DNA of 64,000 nt, from NCBI RefSeq assembly GCF_003667275.1, contig NZ_RCNV01000008.1, positions 62,001 through 126,000 on the forward strand, in the 5' to 3' direction. The translations under genes were made by a program, and so were the position numbers. A model generated the notes under the pieces. That model did not search any database and had not been told where the DNA came from. It saw only the letters and a list, made by a program, of their open reading frames with translations. This stretch comes from Mesonia aquimarina (GTDB lineage: Bacteria; Bacteroidota; Bacteroidia; Flavobacteriales; Flavobacteriaceae). Below, piece by piece: positions 1-10,311 of the stretch; within the stretch, counting starts at the first letter, position 1, and each line of letters starts with the position of its first letter.

Positions 1-84
1 GGAGCAATTTTGATAGGAATTTATGCCGCTTATCACGGTTTTATAAACCGAAAGCAAAATCCAATGTATCAATTGATGAAATAG
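1..84 (+). CDS. C-terminal end of an unidentified, probably membrane, protein
   Basis: Frame 1 is open from the window edge to a TAG at 82-84 and gives 27 residues. It begins with a hydrophobic stretch (GAILIGIYAAY) followed by a polar tail rich in Lys, Asn and Gln. This pattern fits the last transmembrane helix and cytoplasmic tail of a membrane protein. The family cannot be recognised from so short a piece. The 206 bases that follow are AT-rich and show no gene. Confidence 0.5.
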   Translation, partial: GAILIGIYAAYHGFINRKQNPMYQLMK

Positions 85-290
85 TAGTTAGAATTGAGTA
101 ATTAGATCGGCTTCGCCTGTTAGAGATTAGGATTTAGACTGCTGCACTGTTAGATTTTAGGTGATTTGATAATGTTTCAATTTGCTGATTTGAAAATTCC
201 TAACTTATACAGCAATTTTAAAATCTACATCCAAGTATCTATTTTCAAAATCTCAGTACTCATATCTCATTACTCAATTCTCAATACTAA

Positions 291-1646
291 CTAAACCATT
301 CCTTTAATATCATTTCCCCAAGTTGGGTAGGCAAAAATCATTTTTTTAAGATCTTGGCATTTTAATTTTCCACAGATCGCCATTACAAAAAGATTGATCA
401 TTTCTCCAGCTTCCGGGGCAATTATATGAGCGCCTAAAATAAGGTTGGTTTTTTTATCGACGATGGTTTTGTAACCGTAATTTCGTTCATTTATGCGTTT
501 TGCATTAAACCAGTTAAGATGCATTTTTTCTTCAACTACAATTTCATAACCTTTTTCTTGCGCCTGTTTTTCTGTTAAGCCAACTGAAGCTAATTGAGGA
601 TTCGTAAAAACTACCGAAGGTTGGGGCGGATATTTTGCCTCTTGCTTAATGTTGTCTTCAGTTAAATGAGAAATTACCACCTTAGATTCTTGTGAAGAAA
701 GTGGAGTTAAGGGTAAACCTTCACTATCTGAAACATCGCCACAAGCATACACATTTTTATTACTTGGGTTTTGTAAAAATTTATTGACTGAAATTCCCTT
801 TTTGGTGAAACTTACATTTCCTTTTTCTAAATCTAATTCATCGATGGAAGGAATTCTTCCAGCAGTATTAAAAACTAATTCAGCTTTTATATCAATTTTT
901 TTCTCTTGTTGTAAAACGCTTACGCGGAAATTTTTTCGGAGTTTTTCAATTTCAGAAACTGACGTGTTAAACATAAATTTTATGCCTAACTTTTTTGAAG
1001 CTTCAATTAGCGGATTTACAATTGCTTCCTCAAAAGGCGTTAATGCACGATCGGCGAAATCTATCATGGTAACATCTACACCCATTCTTGCAGCAATATG
1101 GGCAAATTCCATCCCAATATAACCGGCGCCAATAAAAATCATGCTTTCGGGTAAATTCTTTAATTCTAAAAAATCGTCACTAACAAGTGCAAAATTTCTT
1201 CCGGGTATTTTTAGTTCTGTCGGTTTATTTCCGGTAGCGATGACAATTTTTTTTGCTTTAATTGTTTTCCCTTCAACAGACAGCGTTTGTTCGTCTAAAA
1301 ATTTTGGCGACTGATGAAATAATTCTATCCCTAGTTTTTTTAGATCCTTTTCAGTCGCAGCCGGAACAGCATCAACAAATTTTTTCTTAAACGTTTGGAT
1401 ATCTTCCCAACTAAATTTGGGCATTTCTGTAATTCCTTTGCCTAACATTTTATGAGATCGGTCTAAAATTTCAGATAAACCAACAAGTACTTTTTTCGGG
1501 TCACAACCCCTATTAGCACAAGTTCCGCCAAATTCTCTATTATCGGCAATAGCAACTTTTTGCCTTGCTTTTGCACAAGCTTTGGCTACATTTTTTCCAG
1601 CTGTTCCTGTACCAATCACAAATACATCAAACTCTTTTAAGGCCAT
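291..1646 (-). CDS. FAD-dependent pyridine nucleotide-disulfide oxidoreductase
   Basis: A class I flavin disulfide reductase related to glutathione reductase, mercuric reductase and dihydrolipoyl dehydrogenase. From the chosen start at 1646 (MALKEFD) the FAD-binding GTGTAG motif lies at residues 12-17. The redox-active pair is CANRGC at residues 43-48, followed by DPKK. A second Rossmann motif (GAGYIGME) binds NAD(P)H, and the dimerisation domain closes the protein at about 451 residues. An in-frame ATG ten codons upstream would place the FAD motif unusually far from the start, so I prefer the later one. The C-terminal His-Pro-Thr...Glu dyad of the classical enzymes is replaced by Tyr-Pro-Thr...Asp, so the physiological substrate is uncertain. 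It is divergent from mfd. Confidence 0.85.
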   Translation of the reverse strand: MALKEFDVFVIGTGTAGKNVAKACAKARQKVAIADNREFGGTCANRGCDPKKVLVGLSEILDRSHKMLGKGITEMPKFSWEDIQTFKKKFVDAVPAATEKDLKKLGIELFHQSPKFLDEQTLSVEGKTIKAKKIVIATGNKPTELKIPGRNFALVSDDFLELKNLPESMIFIGAGYIGMEFAHIAARMGVDVTMIDFADRALTPFEEAIVNPLIEASKKLGIKFMFNTSVSEIEKLRKNFRVSVLQQEKKIDIKAELVFNTAGRIPSIDELDLEKGNVSFTKKGISVNKFLQNPSNKNVYACGDVSDSEGLPLTPLSSQESKVVISHLTEDNIKQEAKYPPQPSVVFTNPQLASVGLTEKQAQEKGYEIVVEEKMHLNWFNAKRINERNYGYKTIVDKKTNLILGAHIIAPEAGEMINLFVMAICGKLKCQDLKKMIFAYPTWGNDIKGMV

Positions 1647-1748
1647 AATTTTATTTTTATGTGACTGAAAATACAAGGAAAACCGAAAAAGTACTGTTAT
1701 AAAAATGATAAAACCAAAATAAAGAAAGCGTTAAATAATTATTCGCTA

Positions 1749-1779
1749 TTGTGAAGCATTGCAGAAGCATTTATCTTTG
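1749..1779 (+). promoter_or_regulatory. Bacteroidota-type promoter of mfd, nearly leaderless
   Basis: A TTG at 1749-1751 and TATCTTTG at 1772-1779 are separated by 20 bases. They match the Bacteroidota -33 (TTG) and -7 (TAnnTTTG) elements. The ATG of mfd lies at 1785, only five bases after the -7 box, so the transcript should start at or just before the start codon. Confidence 0.5.
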
Positions 1780-1784
1780 CGGCA

Positions 1785-4700
1785 ATGAGTAAAACAATTA
1801 TCGCCCAAAGCTTTGCACAACTCCCGCAGCAGCAGGAATTGCAAAACGCTATTGCCCAATCTAAAGAAGATCGTTTAAAAGTTCACCTAAAAGGCTTAAT
1901 TGGTTCTTCGCTATCGTTTGTACTTGCCAATACTTTTAAAGAAAGTGATAAACCGTATTTGTTGGTTTTTAACGACAAAGAAGAAGCGGCTTATTATTTA
2001 AACGATTTAGAACAACTTATCGGGGAAAAAAACGTTTTGTTTTATCCCGGAAGTTACCGCAGACCTTATCAAATTGAAGAAACTGATAATGCCAATGTCT
2101 TGCTTCGGGCTGAGGTTTTAAATCGGATAAATTCCCGAAAAAAACCGGCAATAATTGTTACGTATCCGGATGCACTTTTTGAAAAAGTGGTTACCCGAAA
2201 AGAGCTTGACAGGAGTACGTTGAAAATTTCGTTGAACGATCAACTTTCCATCGATTTTGTAAATGAAGTTTTATTTGAATATAAATTTAAGCGCGTAGAT
2301 TTTGTAACCGAACCGGGTGAATTTTCTGTTCGCGGTGGAATAATCGATGTGTTTTCGTTTAGTAATGACGAACCCTACCGAATTGAATTTTTTGGTGATG
2401 AAGTTGACAGCATTCGAAGTTTTGATGTAGAAACGCAACTTTCTACAGACAAGGTGAAGAAAATTTCGGTGATGCCGAATGTGGAGAATAAGCATTTAGA
2501 TGAAATTAGGGAAAGCTTTTTAAAATACATCGCCTCAAAAACGGTGGTTTTTATCAAAAACCTCGATTTATTTTCGGCTCAACTCGATAAATTATTCAAA
2601 AAAGCGGAAGAAGCTTTTTCCCAACTTTCTTCCGAAGTAAAACAAAGTGAACCGAAAGAATTATTTTGTGATTCATCGTTAATCAGAAAACAACTTTTAG
2701 ATTTTTCTACGGTAGAATTAGGTAATCAGGCTTTTTTAAATCCCACAAAAAGTATTGCTTACCAAATAAAACCACAGCCTTCCTTCAATAAACAATTCGA
2801 TTTATTAATTCAGAATTTAATTGAAAACACTCAAAAAGGTTACACCAATTATATTGCTTGCGTAAGCGAACAACAAGCAAAACGTTTTCACGATATTTTT
2901 GATGACCAAGAACAAGAAGTAAAATACCAAACCGTGGTATTTTCAATGTTTCAAGGTTTTATTGATGAAGATGCAAAAATGGTTTGTTATACCGATCATC
3001 AGATTTTTGAGCGTTATCATAAATTCCATTTAAAAAATGGCTACGCAAAAAAGCAAGCCATTACATTAAAAGAATTAACAAATCTTGAAGTTGGCGATTA
3101 TGTTACGCATATTGACCACGGAATAGGAAAGTTTGGGGGACTTCAAAAAATAGATGTCGAAGGAAAACAACAAGAAGCCATAAAACTGATTTATGGAGAA
3201 CGCGATGTTTTGTATCTCAGTATTCATTCGCTTCATAAAATCACCAAATTTAACGGGAAAGACGGTAAAGCGCCTAAAATTTATAAGTTAGGTAGTAAAG
3301 CTTGGAAAACACTTAAAAAGAAAACCAAAGCGCGCGTAAAACATATTGCTTATAATTTAATTGAATTATACGCCAAGCGTCGTTTACAAAAAGGTTTTGC
3401 TTACGGTCCCGATACGTATTTGCAACATGAATTGGAAGCTTCTTTCATTTATGAAGATACGCCAGATCAGAGTTCTTCTACCCAAGCGGTGAAAGAAGAT
3501 ATGGAAAACGAGCGACCAATGGATCGGTTGGTTTGTGGCGATGTTGGTTTCGGAAAAACTGAAGTTGCCATTCGTGCGGCTTTTAAAGCCGTAGATAATG
3601 GGAAGCAAGTTGCTGTTTTAGTACCAACAACTATTTTGGCATTTCAGCATCACCAAACTTTTTCTGAGCGTTTAAAAGATTTTCCGGTGACGGTAGATTA
3701 CCTCAACCGATTTAGAACTGCAAAAGAGCGTCGTGAAACTTTAGAAGACTTAGAAAATGGACGTGTAGATATAATTATTGGAACGCATCAATTGGTAAAT
3801 AAAGCGGTAAAATTTAAAGATCTAGGCTTGCTAATTGTTGATGAAGAACAAAAATTTGGTGTCGCTGTAAAAGATAAATTAAAAACGATTAAGGAAAATG
3901 TAGATACGCTAACCTTAACAGCAACGCCAATTCCGAGAACGCTTCAATTCAGTTTAATGGCAGCGCGCGATTTATCGACAATTACTACACCGCCGCCAAA
4001 CCGCTACCCGATTGAAAGTCACGTAATTCGTTTTTCTGAAGATAGTATTCGTGATGCGGTTTCGTATGAAATTCAGCGTGGCGGACAAGTATTTTTTATT
4101 CATAATAGAATTGAAAATATTAAGGAAGTCGCCGGAATGATTCAACGTTTGGTTCCCGATGCGAGAATAGGAATTGGTCACGGACAAATGGACGGAAAAA
4201 AACTGGAGAAATTGATGCTCAGTTTTATGAATAACGAGTTTGACGTGCTGGTTTCAACTACAATTATAGAAAGCGGACTTGATGTAACCAACGCCAACAC
4301 TATTTTTATAAATAATGCGAATAATTTTGGCTTGTCAGATTTACACCAAATGCGTGGTAGAGTTGGACGAAGCAACAAAAAAGCATTTTGTTATTTTATC
4401 ACGCCGCCATATTCTGCAATGACCGACGATGCGCGAAAAAGAATTACCGCTTTAGAACAATTTTCAGAATTAGGAAGTGGTTTTAATATCGCGATGAAAG
4501 ATTTGGAAATTCGTGGTGCGGGAGATTTATTAGGCGGTGAACAAAGCGGATTTATCAACGAAATAGGTTTCGATACCTATCAGAAAATTTTAAGTGAAGC
4601 GATTGAAGAGTTGAAAGAAAATGAGTTTAAAGAACTCTACGCCGATCAAGAAAATGTTGAAGAAAAAACCTTCGTAAAAGAAACACAAATTGATACGGAT

Positions 4701-5165
4701 TTCGAGATTTTGTTCCCCGATGATTATATCAATAATATTACAGAACGCTTAAATTTATATACCAAGCTCAACAGTCTTAGTACTGAAGAAGAATTACAAA
4801 AATTTGAAGCAGAGTTAACCGATAGATTTGGAGAATTACCCACACAAGCAATTGATCTGTTAAACAGCGTAAGAATAAAATGGATTGCTTCTTCAATTGG
4901 TTTGGAACGTGTTATTTTGAAAAAAGGAAAATTTGTGGGCTATTTTATCGCCGATCAGCAGTCACGTTTTTACCAAACACAAACGTTTACCAAAGTTTTA
5001 CAATACGTACAAAGTCACCCGCAATCTTGTAAAATGAAAGAAAAACAAACCCGAAACGGGTTACGACTTTTATTGACATTTGATAAAATCAATTCGATAG
5101 AAAAAGCTTTAAAAGTTTTAAAACCCTTGGATTTTCGCACGAAAGTTAAAGAAGAAATAGCTTAA
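1785..5165 (+). CDS. mfd: Transcription-repair coupling factor Mfd
   Basis: A 1126-residue DNA translocase that removes RNA polymerase stalled at lesions and recruits the UvrABC excision machinery. The order of domains is standard. An N-terminal UvrB-like module covers about residues 1-350. The CarD-like RNA-polymerase-interacting domain begins near residue 430 (EVGDYVTHIDHGIGKF). The superfamily 2 helicase core carries Walker A (GDVGFGKTE, about 584-592), the DEEQ Walker B box near 685 and the RGRVGR motif VI. The TRCF domain is at the C-terminus. Length and motifs are normal for the family. The start is fixed by the promoter directly upstream. Confidence 0.98.
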   Translation: MSKTIIAQSFAQLPQQQELQNAIAQSKEDRLKVHLKGLIGSSLSFVLANTFKESDKPYLLVFNDKEEAAYYLNDLEQLIGEKNVLFYPGSYRRPYQIEETDNANVLLRAEVLNRINSRKKPAIIVTYPDALFEKVVTRKELDRSTLKISLNDQLSIDFVNEVLFEYKFKRVDFVTEPGEFSVRGGIIDVFSFSNDEPYRIEFFGDEVDSIRSFDVETQLSTDKVKKISVMPNVENKHLDEIRESFLKYIASKTVVFIKNLDLFSAQLDKLFKKAEEAFSQLSSEVKQSEPKELFCDSSLIRKQLLDFSTVELGNQAFLNPTKSIAYQIKPQPSFNKQFDLLIQNLIENTQKGYTNYIACVSEQQAKRFHDIFDDQEQEVKYQTVVFSMFQGFIDEDAKMVCYTDHQIFERYHKFHLKNGYAKKQAITLKELTNLEVGDYVTHIDHGIGKFGGLQKIDVEGKQQEAIKLIYGERDVLYLSIHSLHKITKFNGKDGKAPKIYKLGSKAWKTLKKKTKARVKHIAYNLIELYAKRRLQKGFAYGPDTYLQHELEASFIYEDTPDQSSSTQAVKEDMENERPMDRLVCGDVGFGKTEVAIRAAFKAVDNGKQVAVLVPTTILAFQHHQTFSERLKDFPVTVDYLNRFRTAKERRETLEDLENGRVDIIIGTHQLVNKAVKFKDLGLLIVDEEQKFGVAVKDKLKTIKENVDTLTLTATPIPRTLQFSLMAARDLSTITTPPPNRYPIESHVIRFSEDSIRDAVSYEIQRGGQVFFIHNRIENIKEVAGMIQRLVPDARIGIGHGQMDGKKLEKLMLSFMNNEFDVLVSTTIIESGLDVTNANTIFINNANNFGLSDLHQMRGRVGRSNKKAFCYFITPPYSAMTDDARKRITALEQFSELGSGFNIAMKDLEIRGAGDLLGGEQSGFINEIGFDTYQKILSEAIEELKENEFKELYADQENVEEKTFVKETQIDTDFEILFPDDYINNITERLNLYTKLNSLSTEEELQKFEAELTDRFGELPTQAIDLLNSVRIKWIASSIGLERVILKKGKFVGYFIADQQSRFYQTQTFTKVLQYVQSHPQSCKMKEKQTRNGLRLLLTFDKINSIEKALKVLKPLDFRTKVKEEIA

Positions 5166-5255
5166 TAAATAGTGAAAGACGTAAGTTTGGCGTAATAATG
5201 ACGCCACTCTGTTGTTACATTTTTATTAGGTTTGCCACGATAAGCAAACTAAATT

Positions 5256-5612
5256 ATGGCAGAAATTCGGGCTAAAAAAATTAAGCAATTTCGCAAGGAA
5301 AAAGGTTATTCGCAAGACAAATTGGCTCAAAAATCAGGTTTAGGATTAAGAACCATTCAGCGAATTGAACAAGGATATTCTCAAGCAAGAGGCGAAACCT
5401 TGTGTTTATTAGCTGAAGCTTTAGAAGTTGAAATTAAAGACTTAATTGAGGAGGAAAGCACCTCAGAAAAACCAAAAAAAACTGAAGAAAATTCCTCAGG
5501 ATATTTACTTGCTTTACACCTATCTTCCCTAAGTATCTTGTTATTTCCATTTTTAAATGTTTTAGTTCCTTGGGTTTTATGGATCGCTAAGAAAAATGAA
5601 TCTAAAAAATAG
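5256..5612 (+). CDS. XRE-family HTH protein with truncated membrane domain
   Basis: A 118-residue protein with an N-terminal helix-turn-helix of the XRE/Cro type (about residues 8-62, with the turn-recognition stretch SGLGLRTIQRIEQGY). A hydrophobic segment follows at about 85-110 (LHLSSLSILLFPFLNVLVPWVLWI). This second part matches the first helices of DUF4870-like domains, which are normally twice as long. The stop at 5610-5612 interrupts that domain, and the missing half continues in the same frame beyond it (see 5613-5909). The gene is therefore probably a broken, membrane-tethered regulator. It lies between mfd and the convergent mgtE. Confidence 0.7.
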   Translation: MAEIRAKKIKQFRKEKGYSQDKLAQKSGLGLRTIQRIEQGYSQARGETLCLLAEALEVEIKDLIEEESTSEKPKKTEENSSGYLLALHLSSLSILLFPFLNVLVPWVLWIAKKNESKK

Positions 5613-5909
5613 CTAAAGAAGGAAAGAAAATTTTTAAATTTTCAATTATCGCTGGCGCTTATTTTTATTCTTATATTTTTAGGCTCTATAATTTTAATGA
5701 TTCTTAAAGTGAGAGGTTTGCGTGTTAATCCTTCTGATGTTTCGTTTTTTACTTCAGGATTTGATCCAATGAAAACAGTTCTCTATTTATATGCTTTTGG
5801 AGGTTTTTTATATGTTTACCTTATTTGTTTTGCAATTATAAACGCTATAAAAAGCAGCAAGCAAAAAAGGACAAAGTATTTTCCTACAATACGGTTTTTA
5901 AAATCCTAA
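5613..5909 (+). pseudogene. Detached 3' half of the XRE/DUF4870-like gene
   Basis: This stretch has no stop until 5907-5909 and lies in the same frame as 5256-5612. It encodes two to three further hydrophobic helices (QLSLALIFILIFLGSIILMI and VLYLYAFGGFLYVYLICFAI). Adding one A to the six-A run at 5604-5609 and removing one T from the run at 5631-5635 restores a continuous junction reading ESKKIAKEGKKILNFQLSL. That resembles the conserved loop of DUF4870 domains (EQGKxxLNFQ). Two compensating indels in homopolymers mean either a real pseudogene or two assembly errors. An ATG at 5697 could in principle start a 70-residue remnant. Confidence 0.55.
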
Positions 5910-7250
5910 GATAAGTTTAGCGATGGAAAAATAAATAAGGATTCCGCAAATATCATTACTGGTGGTAATAAACGGTCCGGTTGCCATCGCAGGATCGATA
6001 CCTTGTTTATCTAAAATAATAGGAACAAAAGTCCCGATAAGAGAAGCGGTAATTATTACTGAAATTAGTGAAATACCGACGGTTAAGCCAAAATCGAAAT
6101 CGAGATCGAGGAGCAACATTCCGCCAACAATAAGTAAAACCGAAAGTACAAAACCATTGAACAAACTGAGTAAAATTTCTTTTAATAAGCGTTTGAGGAG
6201 CGAGCCTTTTAAACTTTTATTGGCTAAACCTTGCAACACAATGGCAGAAGATTGTACACCAACATTACCCGCCATTGCGGCAATTAACGGAACAAAGAAA
6301 AATAAAGAGGCATGTTTTTGCATGGCAGAATCGAAAGTTTCTAAAACACTTACACTTATAAAACCTCCCAATAAAGCTAAAATTAACCAGGGTAAACGAG
6401 CGCGGGTAAGTTGCCAAACGCTATCGTCTGCTTCTACGTCTTCAGAAATACCGGCTGCCATTTGGTAATCTTTTTCAGCTTCTTCACGAATAAAATCTAC
6501 AATATCATCAATAGTAATTCTACCGACAAGTTTGCCCATTTCATTAACTACAGGAATAGCTTCAAGATCGTATTTTTGCATAATTCTAGCGACTTCTTCA
6601 CCTTCGGTATGCACGTTTACATAATCTACTTTATCGATATAAATATCACTGATTTGCGCCGAACTTGCAGCAGTAAGTAAATCTTTTAAAGAGAGTCTTC
6701 CTTTTAATCTATTTTTATTATCAACCACATAAATAGAATGTACACGACGTACATTTTCGGCCTGTTCGCGCATTTCGCTCATACAACCCGTAACACTCCA
6801 ATTTTCATTAACTTTGACGAGCTCTTTTGCCATTAGACCACCGGCAGAATCTTCGTCGTAACGCAATAATTCTACAATGTTATCGGCGTGTTCTTCATCT
6901 TCAATTTGCGCAATTACCCGTTCTTTAATTTCTGGCGAAAGTTCAGCAACAATATCGGCGGCATCATCGGTGTCCATCTCTTCGATTTCTTCCGCGATTT
7001 CTTTTGCCGTAAGATTATTTAAGACTTTTTCTCGATCGTCTTCGTCGAGTTCCATAAGAACTTCGGCGGTTTTGTCGCTTCCAAGAAGTTTAATGACGTA
7101 TGTGGCGTCGTCTAGCGAAAGTTCATCTAGAATTTCGGCAATGTCGGCGTGGTGTAAATCTTCTAAATGTAAAAGGAGTTGCTTGTTGTTTTTATCTTCA
7201 ACAAGTTGCTCTATTTGTTCGATAAACTCCCTACTGATCTGAAATTGCAT
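5898..7250 (-). CDS. mgtE: Magnesium transporter MgtE
   Basis: A 450-residue Mg2+ channel or transporter of the inner membrane. The acidic, helical MgtE N domain (about residues 1-125, with repeated ILDEL/LMELD motifs) is followed by two CBS domains (about 130-250) that sense Mg2+. The five-helix pore domain begins near residue 285 and carries the conserved NVGVQSS and [11 protein letters not shown] segments. It is the last gene of a leftward DUF4286-rsmA-mgtE operon, and its start overlaps the rsmA stop by 20 bases. It overlaps the convergent pseudogene by 12 bases. Confidence 0.95.
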   Translation of the reverse strand: MQFQISREFIEQIEQLVEDKNNKQLLLHLEDLHHADIAEILDELSLDDATYVIKLLGSDKTAEVLMELDEDDREKVLNNLTAKEIAEEIEEMDTDDAADIVAELSPEIKERVIAQIEDEEHADNIVELLRYDEDSAGGLMAKELVKVNENWSVTGCMSEMREQAENVRRVHSIYVVDNKNRLKGRLSLKDLLTAASSAQISDIYIDKVDYVNVHTEGEEVARIMQKYDLEAIPVVNEMGKLVGRITIDDIVDFIREEAEKDYQMAAGISEDVEADDSVWQLTRARLPWLILALLGGFISVSVLETFDSAMQKHASLFFFVPLIAAMAGNVGVQSSAIVLQGLANKSLKGSLLKRLLKEILLSLFNGFVLSVLLIVGGMLLLDLDFDFGLTVGISLISVIITASLIGTFVPIILDKQGIDPAMATGPFITTSNDICGILIYFSIAKLILGF

Positions 7251-8100
7251 CCTTCGCTATCTTTTGGGTAAGTTGGGTAAATTGAGCTACCGATAATTGT
7301 TCGGGTCGCTGACCAAAGATACTATCTTCTTTTAATTCTGCACTAAGGTTGAAGGTTTTTAAACTGTTTCTTAACGTTTTTCGTCGTTGCTGAAAGGCGG
7401 CTTTTACGACTCTAAAAAATAATTTCTCGTCGCATTCTAACGAAAAATTCTCTTTTCTGATAAGGCGAAGCACTCCGCTATCTACTTTTGGCGGCGGATT
7501 AAAAACGCTTGGCGGAACGGTAAATAAATATTCTGCGTCGTAATAAGCTTGGGTTAAAACGGAAAGAATTCCGTAGGTTTTACTGCCCGGTTTTTCGCAA
7601 ATACGTTTGGCGACTTCTTTTTGAAACATGCCTGTAAATTCAGGAATTTGGTTTCGATTTTCTAAGGTTTTAAAAACGATTTGCGTAGAAATATTATACG
7701 GAAAGTTTCCTGTAATGGCAAATTGTTCTTCACGGAAAATTTGTTGAACATCGTATTTTAAAAAATCAGCTTCTAAAACTTGAAAACCTTTGTTGGCTTT
7801 AATTTCAGGATGATCAAGTTCAAAATTAGTGTTTAAATATTCAATAGATTCGGTATCCAAATCCATCGCGAAAACCTTTAGATCTTTTTGTAAAAGGTAT
7901 TTTGTGAGTACGCCGGTTCCCGGACCAATTTCTAAGACTTGATTGTAACCGTTTAACGTGAGGGTGTCGCCAATTTTTTCTGCAATATTTTCATCTTTTA
8001 GAAAATGTTGTCCTAGATGTTTTTTGGCTTTTACCGGCGAATTAGCATTTTCTTTTTTATCAGAAAACCGATCTATCTTTTTTTTGTAGTTTTTACTCAT
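7231..8100 (-). CDS. rsmA: 16S rRNA (adenine1518-N6/adenine1519-N6) dimethyltransferase
   Basis: RsmA (KsgA) dimethylates two adjacent adenines in the 3' hairpin of 16S rRNA during small-subunit maturation. The 289-residue protein has the diagnostic start [18 protein letters not shown], the SAM-binding motif [15 protein letters not shown] and the catalytic NFPYNIS motif. A basic extension of about 25 residues precedes the domain. It overlaps the upstream DUF4286 gene by four bases (ATGA type) and the downstream mgtE by 20, so the three are translationally coupled. Confidence 0.97.
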   Translation of the reverse strand: MSKNYKKKIDRFSDKKENANSPVKAKKHLGQHFLKDENIAEKIGDTLTLNGYNQVLEIGPGTGVLTKYLLQKDLKVFAMDLDTESIEYLNTNFELDHPEIKANKGFQVLEADFLKYDVQQIFREEQFAITGNFPYNISTQIVFKTLENRNQIPEFTGMFQKEVAKRICEKPGSKTYGILSVLTQAYYDAEYLFTVPPSVFNPPPKVDSGVLRLIRKENFSLECDEKLFFRVVKAAFQQRRKTLRNSLKTFNLSAELKEDSIFGQRPEQLSVAQFTQLTQKIAKDAISDQ

Positions 8101-8405
8101 TGTTCGCTTATAATCTCCAACTCCGTTCTAAATGCTACAAATTTATCTTTAAAGCGAGCTGATTTTTTTCTCAAGGTATCGGCGTCTTCTTCATAATAAC
8201 GCTCGAGCATTTTTTTGCTTTCAGTAGTATATTGAACAGAATACGTAATTCCGCCCATTTGTTCTTGTACCAAAACACGTGTCATTAAGGCTTTGGTGAA
8301 TTTTCCGGTAGAAAGCATATCTGGGATATGTTCTTTTTTCATCCATTTAACCCACTCGTCGTGTGCTTCTTCTATAATATTTATGGTAACATTGTAAATG
8401 TACAT
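8097..8405 (-). CDS. DUF4286 family protein
   Basis: A 102-residue soluble protein whose sequence (starting [10 protein letters not shown], with [15 protein letters not shown] and [22 protein letters not shown]) fits DUF4286, a ferredoxin-like fold family of unknown function common in Bacteroidota. It heads the operon with rsmA and mgtE and overlaps rsmA by four bases. No catalytic residues can be assigned. Confidence 0.85.
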   Translation of the reverse strand: MYIYNVTINIIEEAHDEWVKWMKKEHIPDMLSTGKFTKALMTRVLVQEQMGGITYSVQYTTESKKMLERYYEEDADTLRKKSARFKDKFVAFRTELEIISEQ

Positions 8406-8526
8406 AGCATAATTTTTTGCAAAGATAAGTTTAATTTATTGATGCCGTAAAAGGACATAATGCCCCAAGGTTTACTCTGAAACTAAAAAATCCAACAAGT
8501 ACTTTGTTTATTTGCCCCTAGGTAGT

Positions 8527-10311
8527 TTATTCAATTGCATCTCCGCGGAGTTTTCTATATTTTTTTCTAGATTCAACAAAATAAATACTGTCGGCGAAAT
8601 TAAAAATAATTTCTTCGTAGTGTTTTTTTGCTTCTTCCGATTGGTTTAATTGATTTTGATAAAGTTCAGCTAAAAAATAATGGGCATCATCTGCTAAAAT
8701 ATCTTGCCCGAAATACTGAACAATTTTTTGATAAGCTGCCTCTGCCATCGCATATTTTTGCTGACTTTCTAAGAGCTGTGCTTTTCTAAAAAGCGCTTCA
8801 TCTTCAATTTTTTCGCCTTTATGCTGTTGCAAGATGCTGTCTAAAATAGAAAACGCTTGTTGATCTTTTTGTTGAAACTTATACAAATCGGCTTTTGCAA
8901 AAAGTTTTAAAGCGGTTTGTGTCGAATCTTCTTGTGAATTGTCTGAAATTAATAAATTCAGTTGCAGAGCATCGTTTGCAATTAATTGCGAGGTAGAAGT
9001 TTTTAAAATCTTGAGTTGTGTTTGCGCCCAGTCAAAATCGCCTTTGTAGTAACTTGTTTGCGCCACTTTATAACGCGCTTCTTGTGCAAGTTCTGTATTT
9101 TCTACCAGTTTTTGCACTTGACTGTAATAAATTAAAGCCTGATTAAATTTTTCTTCTAACACCAAAATATCTCCCAATACCATTTTAATATTGGCTTCTT
9201 GAAATCTGTTGATGTTTTTTGCTAGTAAATTATTTAGTAATTCTTCAGCATTGTTTTTTTCGTCTTTGTTGAAGGCTAAAAATTTTGCGTATTGAATTTG
9301 AAGTTGAAAGGTTTCGTTTTCTTTTCCGAAGCTTTCAAAAATCTGCTGAAAATCTTCTTCAATTTTTTCGATGTCTTCACTTGAGGAATTATCAATTTTT
9401 ATTTGCATCAAATTTCCATAGGCAGCAATTTTATTACGATCTGTAGCGGCATTTTCTGTCACGTAATTCAATATTTCTTTTGCATCTTCAATTTCGCCGG
9501 CTTCTGCAGCAATTAAGGCTAAGCTCGAAATTTTACTTAAGTTTTTTTCGGGGCTGCGTTGGGCAATTGCTTTTTCTTGAATAAAGGCCTTTTTAAAATC
9601 GTTTTGCTGGGTAAACAACCAACTCAGCAATTCGTTATACAAGACTTTTGGTTCTTGCTGAATTTTTTTAAGCAATAATTTTCGTAAAACTTGATTGGCT
9701 TCATTTTCGGGGTCTTCGGTAACATAAGCCGAAAAATTTCTGTTTACAGCATAAAAATATTCCGGTTTTTCTTCGATAAGTTTAATAAAGCTGTTAAACA
9801 TTTTTTCGATTTGTCCTTGTTCACCATAAATTCGTGCTAATTGCACTGTTATACTGGCGTTTGGACGTTCGCTCAACGATATTTCATAAACTTGAACAGC
9901 TTCTTCTAGCAAGCTGTATTTCTGAAAAGCGTTCCCGATAGGATAGGCGTAATTGGGTTGATCATTAACTTTATCAATTGCCTGGCGGTAATATTTTTCC
10001 GCGGCTTCATTTTCTTCTTGTAATTGATAATTGTATCCTAATTCTACCAATAAATTAGGGTAAATGGAAAGTTGCTTTTTGTTGTTGAGTAAGATGTTTT
10101 CAACTTCCTCATATTCGGCTAATTCTTGCATCGAAGAAATTAATCCGTAGGTAAATTGAAGATTTCTAGGGTTTTCCTGATACAATTTCTTATAAACGCT
10201 TTTGGCTTTTTCATATTCGCCTTGCTCAAAATAATTTTTGGCTAATTCTAGCGATTGTGAAAAGGCAAAGCTGCTAAATAAAAAGAATAGTATGGAAATA
10301 AAAAAACGCAT
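8527..10311 (-). CDS. Tetratricopeptide repeat protein, exported
   Basis: A protein of about 594 residues made of TPR units from end to end, for example LAKNYFEQGEYEKAKSVYKK at the N-terminus and DDAHYFLAELYQNQLNQSEEA near the C-terminus. A clear signal peptide (MRFFISILFFLFSSFAFSQ) begins at the ATG at 10309-10311. The more upstream in-frame ATG would bury it 21 residues inside, so the later start is preferred. TPR proteins of this type act as scaffolds in the periplasm. No partner is indicated by the neighbours, and the gene has its own 3' end before the intergenic gap with DUF4286. Confidence 0.85.
   Translation of the reverse strand: MRFFISILFFLFSSFAFSQSLELAKNYFEQGEYEKAKSVYKKLYQENPRNLQFTYGLISSMQELAEYEEVENILLNNKKQLSIYPNLLVELGYNYQLQEENEAAEKYYRQAIDKVNDQPNYAYPIGNAFQKYSLLEEAVQVYEISLSERPNASITVQLARIYGEQGQIEKMFNSFIKLIEEKPEYFYAVNRNFSAYVTEDPENEANQVLRKLLLKKIQQEPKVLYNELLSWLFTQQNDFKKAFIQEKAIAQRSPEKNLSKISSLALIAAEAGEIEDAKEILNYVTENAATDRNKIAAYGNLMQIKIDNSSSEDIEKIEEDFQQIFESFGKENETFQLQIQYAKFLAFNKDEKNNAEELLNNLLAKNINRFQEANIKMVLGDILVLEEKFNQALIYYSQVQKLVENTELAQEARYKVAQTSYYKGDFDWAQTQLKILKTSTSQLIANDALQLNLLISDNSQEDSTQTALKLFAKADLYKFQQKDQQAFSILDSILQQHKGEKIEDEALFRKAQLLESQQKYAMAEAAYQKIVQYFGQDILADDAHYFLAELYQNQLNQSEEAKKHYEEIIFNFADSIYFVESRKKYRKLRGDAIE

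Noticed and set aside
5962-6468. Plus-strand frame of 168 codons opposite mgtE
   Set aside because: It is the complement of a clear MgtE coding region and its composition is that of a shadow frame.
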